Shown here: in pieces, positions 56,901 through 64,000 of the stretch
How positions within the stretch are numbered: the first letter of the stretch is position 1
Layout of the letters: each line of letters opens with the position of its first letter
Source: Entrophospora sp. SA101
Taxonomy: Eukaryota > Glomeromycota > Glomeromycetes > Entrophosporales > Entrophosporaceae
Direction of reading: 5' to 3'
Length of the DNA stretch: 64,000 nt
Assembly (NCBI GenBank): GCA_958430865.1
Contig: CAUDNR010000868.1
Coordinates: 46,987 to 110,986 of the forward strand
Program-made: the position numbers and the translations under genes
The notes under the pieces: generated by a model
The model's input: only the letters and a program-made list of their open reading frames with translations
Told to the model about the DNA's origin: nothing
Databases searched by the model: none

Positions 56901-58273
56901 AAACGAATTTTCTTTGTTAAAGTTTCACATCATTATAAACTTAATTGGGCGGTTCGATTTATCTGATAAGGTTGACGATTTTTGTAATATTAATTTAAAA
57001 TTAAATGATAAAAAAAGACTAACTATGAATAGCATAATTGATACTGTGAATGCCAAGGTTTTTTTAATAAGATATCACAAATATTAACATTGTTTTACGA
57101 AAAATTGCATATTGTAAATGTTATAACCGGATAATATTGAAACATTCGTAAACCGATCATATCCCGTAAACCAATCACTATTACGATCATTTCACACCTT
57201 ATAACAGGGAATTTTGATTAATTTCTTAAACACCCGGGTAATAACATTATGATTTGCATTATCTCATCTAAATGACAACACGACTTTTACTTCATTCTAA
57301 TTGCCTTATTTTACTTTTTCATTCTACCTATCTGTAGCATCTGTTGTGTTGTTGCTGGTTACAGTACAACTTGATTGGTAGGATAGAATTTTTTCATTAT
57401 ATCTCTCTTTTTTATCATATCAATGCACCATTGAACTAACGATTCCCAAATAAAGTAATAGTTTTAAATAAATAAAATAACAATTTGCGCATTATCGGCT
57501 AATTAATAAATTAGGACAAATGATTATTTTATGCATTTAATTTTGAATGTGTGTCTATTTTTTTAGTTTTGCTGTTGTCGATAAAAAAAACTCATTTGTA
57601 TGAGAACATATTATATTTTTAAACCGCATACAATATATATTGTAATATTGATCCAAACAATGTCACCAAAAAATGAGGTTTTTTTAAGTTTGTGTAACTT
57701 CTAACTGTGGATTCCAAATCGGTAAAAGAAAGAACCCTCATTGTTTGCCAAAAAAGTTTGATAGATTTAATATAATACATAAATGTCGATTATTTAGGTC
57801 AATTTAAATAAATATATTAATATTATTTTTCAATTGTTATTTGTATAAATCAACAATGTGTGAACTAGAATAATATAACAAGATGTATAAATAAAAACCA
57901 TTATAATATGAAAAAAAACCGCATCAAAATTTTTTTTTTATTTTTTGGTTTTTTGTTTTTTTTTTCGCAACCTTTTTCTTTTTTCTTTTTTAGTAAACAA
58001 GCTTTAATAAAATTAAAAAGAAAAAGTAATTGCAAAAAAAATTTTACTATAAATACAACACATTCTTTTTTTCCCACCGATTCCCCTTTCTTCTTTCTTC
58101 ACCTTATTGCAGGTCAAATCACTTCAATTCTACTTTAAATTTTTATTACCATAATCATTATTTTGTCATCATATAAATATAATCGTAAAATAATATCAAT
58201 TATATTTATTTTTTTTGTTTATGAAAAGAAGAAAAAGAAGAAATAATTTAGTTACTCATATTTATTATTCATA
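53933..58273. other. Long intergenic region of the right arm
   Basis: This is the mirror of 44535-48875, with the same repeat relative (about 55928-56013), the same exon-like stretch (54421-54518, -) and the same coding relic (about 54988-55148, +). No confident gene is seen. Confidence 0.45.
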
Positions 58274-60177
58274 ATGAGTAATGATACTAGTTATGACCCA
58301 AACACTGATCCAAATGCCCCTTACGTAGATTACGGTGTGAATCCAGAGTTTACACAGGACATTGAACATTTTCGATTAGAAGCAACTTACGACAAATTAA
58401 ATTTTTATCTAAGCATTATAAGTATTTCATGTGGTTTCTTGGTATTATTTATCATGACCATTATGTGGCTTTATGATAGAAAGTTGGTCGATCGTGTATC
58501 ATTGAGGTTGACTGCAATGATTTCCTTTGTGGATATGTTAAATGGTGGAACTGTGTTGGCGTACACGCTATGGATTCCTGTAGATGGTACATTATGCACT
58601 GCTATTGGATTTGGAATGAGTTTTTTCCCTCAGTTATATTTATTTCTAACTGTTATGATTGCATTCAATCTACAGGTAATTAGAATTATTGTTAGCGTAA
58701 ATATTGATTTTTTAGTATTATTACAAATTATTAATAGCAAAAAAATTTATTTTCTTGGTGATTGCAGGTTGTTTTTCTTCACAGAAGAAAAGTTTCAAGA
58801 TTTTCAGATAGATGGTATGTTCCGGTAGCGTTTCTAACAGCATTAATTATAAACATACCACCGCTAGTCTATAATAGATTTGGCTTTGACATTGATGTCA
58901 TTGATTGTTTATACAGAGAAGGTTATTCCGAGGCAACAAGATGGTGGTCAATTTTAACATTTTTCATTCCAATAACAATATCAATGATTTATTGTACAAC
59001 GGTTTTGATGATTGTGGTGTGTAAATTGATCTTTGAACATCGTCAATTGGCAGAAGTCATACAATCTTCAAAAAGCAATAAAACCTTATCAGTAAAAGCC
59101 AGACACAAAAAATTATTATTGTTAAAATTGGTTAGTCGTATTTCTCTTTATGCGTTAATACCTTTGCTCAATGTAAGCGGTATCTTGGTGGAACTTATTT
59201 ATACTTCAGTGCACAAAAAAAATCGAACCGAGCCTCAGGCTATAATTTTTTGGTCAATTATTGGAACATGTTCTCCTGGAATTTTTAATTTTTTTGCATT
59301 CGTATTCGATCCAGCTTTACATAATGGTTTTAGAAGGTATAAAAGAGTTTTGGTGGATAGTTATGGCTTTGTGAAGCCGTTCGACGACGATAATAGCAAA
59401 GCAACTGTCTCTTTAAATAGTCCACCATTGTCACCATCAGAATTTAGGTTTCCGTCAAATACACCAGCAACTGCAACGACAGCTGCATCTTTTAATAGTA
59501 TTGGTAATATCACTAATAATAATGACAACATTAACAACAACATTAATAATAATTTTAATAATAATAAAATTCAACCCCAATCATCACCAATATTAACTGA
59601 AATTTCAATTGCACCACCTAACACCAACCTTAATAGAACTTTTAGAAATTCATCATTAACATTACCCCCAATAACACCACTACAAAAATCATCATCACCA
59701 ATCCTAAGTAAGAGTAAATTTATGAAATGGTTTGTACGTAGTTTCCTACTTGACAAACAACAAAAATCTCGATTAAAACAACAAAAACTACGAAAAAGTC
59801 AACTAAAAGAATCAATTAAATCACAACAATCACAACAACAACAACACCACTATTCTTCTTCTTCATCGCCTTCAATGATTACCATATTACATCCTCCAAT
59901 AATCAATAAATCATCTCATAATAGATCTAGTTCAACTACACTGATCAATTATAACATTAATAACAATAATAATAATGTTGACATTAACAAAATTAATAAT
60001 AGTTACAAAAATAGCTATGGTAATGATTTATTACATGCTCCAACAACAACATCATCATCTTTATCACAAAATACAATCAATATTCATCTACATCAACATA
60101 ATCGACATCACCAAAGAACTCTTTCATCTTCTTCAATTGAATCTTTAGATTCCGTTAATGAGACGTCTGCGTATTAA
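58274..60177 (+). CDS. Seven-TM receptor, cAMP-receptor/Git3-like (right-arm copy)
   Basis: Exons 58274-58675 and 58768-60177 encode 603 aa, identical to the left-arm copy. The single intron falls after residue 134, at the end of TM3 (FNLQ|VVFLHRRK). TM5 begins at the RWWSILTFFIPI segment and TM7 at the IIFWSIIGTCSPGIF segment. The tail includes Asn runs encoded by pure AAT/AAC tracts. Identical dose in both arms would double the gene if the palindrome is real. The promoter side faces the long 4.3-kb intergenic region. Confidence 0.88.
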
Positions 60178-60539
60178 TATAATATTATTGTTATCATATT
60201 ATAATTATCATTGTAATTAATTAATATTATAAATAGAATATTCTTTTTTTTTTTTTGTATATTATTATATAGTAGTATTAATAGATATATATATACATGT
60301 GTGTACACACACACACATATATATAATAACTTAATAATAATAAACACTGTAAATTTTAAAGCGAGATCCGTTATTGTCATCCTTTTTATGGAAAAACCGG
60401 TTTTTTTCTCCGCTTATATTCTAGATTCTAGGAAAATTTAATATATATATATAATGTCAATATTATCATTTTTTTTTTTTTTTTTTTTTAAAAAATAAAT
60501 ATATACAAAATTTAACAAATCTAAACCAACAACAAAAAT
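60178..60539. other. Intergenic spacer with homopolymer and TG/CA repeats (mirror)
   Basis: This is the mirror of 42269-42630, between the receptor stop codon and the ligase start. It must contain the ligase promoter. A T-run of more than 20 bases sits about 55 bp upstream of the ligase ATG. Confidence 0.55.
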
Positions 60540-62846
60540 ATGGTTATATTTAAATCTAAACTCCCTGATCTAAAAATCCCATATGTTGATGTTTATCATC
60601 ATGTGACCAGTAATCCTAATTCCATTCCTGATACTAAACCAATTTTCATTGATGGGTTGACTAACGAAAAAATCACTTTTGGTGAATTTAAAAGTTATAC
60701 TCGAAAGGTTGCCAGTGGATTAAAATCAATTGGATTTAAACCTGGAGAAGTTTTGGCAATTGTTTCCCTGAATCACATCCATTATCCTATTGCGTTATTT
60801 GGAGTCATTGCATCTGGTATTTAATTAATTAATCAATAACTAGTTTATTTATTGTCCACAAAAAAATTTTCAATTTTTTGCAAAATTTTTTTTTTTCAGG
60901 TGGAATTGTTACATTAGCTAATTCTGGTTATAAAGCTCATGAATTAACACATCAACTATCCGACTCCAGAGCATCAGTCATCATTGCACATCCATTACTA
61001 TTACCTACTGTATTGGAAGCTGCAAAAAATGTAAAAATACCAACTTCCAGGATCTTTGTATTTGATGAAAAGGAAGACCTTGAAAATGGCATTAAACCAT
61101 TCACCAGTCTATACAAGGATGATGATGATTCAGCAATTATTCATTATACAACCGAAGAAAAAGTCAAATCAACTACTGCCTATTTGTGTTATAGTTCTGG
61201 TACAACTGGCAGACAAAAAGGTGTTGAGACCACACATTATAATATGATTGCTAATCTTGAACAAGTATATCATTTCGAGAAATTCACTCCTGATCTTGTC
61301 TTCTTGGGAATATTGGTGAGATTGGATAATAATAATTACGATGATTGTGATTCATGATTTATCATAATCGTGATTATGAGTTTGATGATGATATTTTATC
61401 TTATTTCATTACAGCCACTTTTTCATATATATGCATTGAACATTACTCTGCATCAAGTAGCTTATAGTGTAAGTTTTCAATAAAATATTTTGTTTCTTTA
61501 AAAAAACTTCCTTCTCATGAAACTTTTTTATTATAAATAATAGGGAGCGTCAGCAATACTTTTATCAAAATTTGATATAAATTCATTTTGTCAAACAATA
61601 CAAGATTATAAAATAAATCTTGGATATATAGTTCCGCCGATTTTGCTTCAACTGGTTAAAAACCCAGTTGTTGACAAATATGATTTATCAAGTTTAAAAT
61701 TTATTGTAAGCGGTGCTGCTCCATTGAGCAAAGAGTTGAGTAAGATGTTCAACGACAAATTCAAGAAAATACCTCTTAAGCAAGGTTATGGACTTACTGA
61801 AACTACACCAGTGCTTACATTGGGTAAAACTGATGATGTTGTAATTGGTAATATAAAAAATTATGTTTTGAATTATTTCATCAGAAAAAAAGAAATAAAT
61901 AATAATATTTTCTTTTTTAGGGTCATCTGGAATTATTATAGCAAATGTTGAGATAAAATTTATTGATGAAAATGGAAAAGGTAATAAGAAGTAATAACAA
62001 TAATTTAATTTAATTCTTCAAAACTAAATAATTAATTTTTTTGATAGAACTTGGAGTTAATGAAGAAGGTGAAATATGTGCTCGTGGTCCAAACATCATG
62101 AAGGTACCAATCATATACATATATATATATATATGAATATTGTTAATTAATTTACTTTGACTAAAGCCTCCAAAAAAATAGGGTTATCTTAATAATGAAA
62201 AAGCCACTAAAGAATGTATGGATAAAGATGGATTTTTTCATACTGGAGATCTTGGTTATATTGATGAAAATGGTAAATTGTTATTTATCATATAATGTTA
62301 TGTAAAATATTTTCTTTTATTTTTAATTGACATGTTTATTATTATTATTGTAAAAAGGGAATGTTTTCTTGGTTGATCGTGTAAAAGAACTTATCAAGTA
62401 TAAGGTCTGCAATCTTTCTTTTTTTTACTTGTTAATTAAAATAAATTTTAATCAATTGATTCCTCATCCCCTTATTCATCACCATCACCTTTCATCATCA
62501 CCTCAAATTTTTTTAGGGCCATCAAGTTGCACCTGCAGAACTTGAATCAGTTCTACTTTCCAACCCTATAATTTCCGATGCAGGTGTAGTTGGCATATAT
62601 TCAGAACAAGACGCTACAGAATTACCAGTTGCTTATGTCGAACTAGTAAATCCAGCCGCCAGTGATCACCAACAAATTAAAAAATCCATTCAAGATTACG
62701 TGGCTGAAAAAGTTGCTCACCATATGCGACTACGTGGTGGTGTCTACATTATTGATAAGATACCTAAAAGCGCTTCCGGCAAAATTTTGAGAAAAGATTT
62801 GAGAGAACGACTTAAAAGTGAATGGGTTCGTCCTGATAATCTTTAA
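60540..62846 (+). CDS. 4-coumarate:CoA ligase-like acyl/aryl-CoA synthetase (paralogue 2, right-arm copy)
   Basis: Exons 60540-60816, 60900-61315, 61415-61468, 61544-61847, 61921-61980, 62048-62103, 62182-62272, 62358-62404 and 62517-62846 total 1,635 nt, or 544 aa. Every junction keeps frame. The exon 8 donor (GTCTGC) is non-consensus but conserved in paralogue 1. Motifs are as in the left-arm copy, including the A10 Lys in SASGKILRK. It follows the receptor on the same strand after 362 bp. Substrate is unknown; the ANL subfamily includes 4-coumarate, medium-chain fatty acyl and luciferase-like enzymes. Confidence 0.92.
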
Positions 62847-63285
62847 AGAAACTGTATAAATATATTTTTTTTTATATCACTCTATAAATAGCCTGTTACT
62901 ATTGTGTGTAATGTTCATTTGAACATTTTTATTAATATTATAATATATAATAAACACATTTTTTGAGATCCAATGAGATCTTGGCATAACAATGTTATTT
63001 TTTGAATGTCATATGCACAAGTTTCATACTCGGATTTATTAGTATCATAAAGGCGACTTATTTAGAGCAAATGGCGAAAATTCAAACATTGTAAAGTTAT
63101 TCGTGATACGCCACATACCAGGTTACTTTTTCATAATTGAATTATTTAGAACTGTTGTGCGTGAAAATGAAGCCTATGTGAACTTGAGCATAGTGGACAT
63201 TCGTTTTATCACATGTGACAAAATCGATCGTTGATCTTTTTTATTATTATGTTGTGAAAAATGTGGCCTCAATTGAATTAGAATA

Positions 63286-64000
63286 CAGTCAAAACTCTCT
63301 ATAACGAACAAAAATTCTCGGGACAGGGGGTTCGTTGTAGAGAGCGTTCACTATACAGTCTGCCCTTGTTTCAACGAAGTTGCTGGACATATAAGAAAAT
63401 TTTATTCAACATTCGTTGAAACAAGGTTACTAATCGCGTTTCAACGAATTTTACATGTTTTCATAATGTGTAACAACGTTTTTAAAAAATTCGTTGTATC
63501 AAAAATTTAATTATACCTCGTTGAAACAAGGGTTCACTGTATAATAATAATAATAAAGAAAGTGTCGATCAATCATCACGTTTATAGTCATGTGATCGTA
63601 ATATAATTATGAAAATTGCACATTAACCTCTTTTAAAATCTCAGTTACTGTAGATTTTCCAACATTATAAATATCTGCAAGTTCAACGTTAGAAATATTC
63701 GAATCCCTTTGTTTCGACAAACATATTTCTTTCTTTTGTAAAGCTGTCAAAGTAGTTATTCTTTTAGTTGACATTTGATTGAATTTTAAAATATATTTTT
63801 TAAAAAAAAAAATGCACACGGATATTTTATATATTTAACTAAAATTGGTATTTTAATTTATTTTCTTTATTTTTATTAATGATTTAACAAAAGAGACGTA
63901 GTGTGTAAACAATCAATTAATAAACAATTGTATTCTTATCGCTTGTATTTCGTTATAGTTAAAGAAAGAAATCGGTATAATATACTTTGTATCAAATAAT
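63286..64000. mobile_element. Pogo/Tigger-like transposon, mirror copy cut by window end
   Basis: This is the inverse of 38572-39522, starting with CAGTCAAAACTCTCTATAAC. The nested CAGT...ACTG element is at 63356-63539. The element leaves the window before its other end. Confidence 0.85.
63607..63819 (-). CDS. CENP-B-type HTH fragment (mirror copy)
   Basis: Identical to the 38989-39201 frame, on the opposite strand. It has only the psq-type helix-turn-helix, with no DDE domain. Confidence 0.72.
   Translation of the reverse strand: MCIFFFKKYILKFNQMSTKRITTLTALQKKEICLSKQRDSNISNVELADIYNVGKSTVTEILKEVNVQFS

Larger units (their letters stand above)
53349..64000. repeat. Right arm of giant inverted repeat
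   Basis: This is the mirror of 38808-49459 about an axis at 51404. It runs to the window edge inside the Tigger-like element, so its full length is not visible. The gene content is the same as the left arm in reverse orientation. Confidence 0.95.

Overview
The window is AT-rich eukaryotic DNA with many short GT-AG introns, a lone dispersed 5S rRNA gene, TKL-type kinases with a Cys-rich leader of the kind expanded in Glomeromycotina, and dense non-autonomous DNA transposons. It most resembles an arbuscular mycorrhizal fungus of the Rhizophagus type. This assignment rests on family style, not on a database match. A 10-base N gap at 33176-33185 marks a scaffold join.

Region 1 (1-15.2 kb) is the normal genic part. 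It holds a 5S rRNA gene, a decayed GFA/CENP-V-type gene, a secreted CREG-like protein and a SAM methyltransferase. A minus-strand gene follows whose exons join an alpha/beta hydrolase to a CX5R phosphatase, head to head with a base-exchange phosphatidylserine synthase. Last come a TKL kinase and a neighbouring pseudokinase.

Region 2 (15.2-36 kb) is gene-poor and repeat-rich. It contains an intact 4CL-type acyl-CoA ligase, a duplicated ligase flank carrying only a scrap of the gene, several hairpin MITEs with readable TIRs and target duplications, a 1.1-kb element bounded by telomere-like repeats, and several decayed coding remnants.

Region 3 (36.3-38.1 kb) is the outstanding feature. A signal-peptide exon ending in a Lys-Arg processing site is followed by 17 tandem units of about 87-104 bp. 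Each unit looks like a complete short intron (GTAAGT-type donor, TACTAAC/ATTAAC-type branch site, TAG/CAG acceptor). Successive introns are separated by only 3 nt (14 cases) or 4 nt (2 cases). Joined in order, these candidate microexons keep frame, give a Lys-Arg-preceded peptide of 19 residues with two cysteines, and run into a stop codon. The gene would spell a secreted peptide one codon per exon. I know of no described gene with this architecture.

Region 4 (38.8-64 kb) is an inverted repeat with arms of at least 10,652 bp (38808-49459 and 53349-64000) around a 3,889-bp spacer. Paired features are collinear without any net indel (paired coordinates sum to 102808). Each arm carries a pogo/Tigger-like element with a nested second element, a 4CL-type ligase, a seven-TM receptor and the first exon of a kinase. 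The arm ends inside that kinase's intron, so only the right copy has a catalytic domain, and that copy has a 1-nt frameshift in the catalytic loop. The palindrome may be a very recent rearrangement or an assembly artefact.
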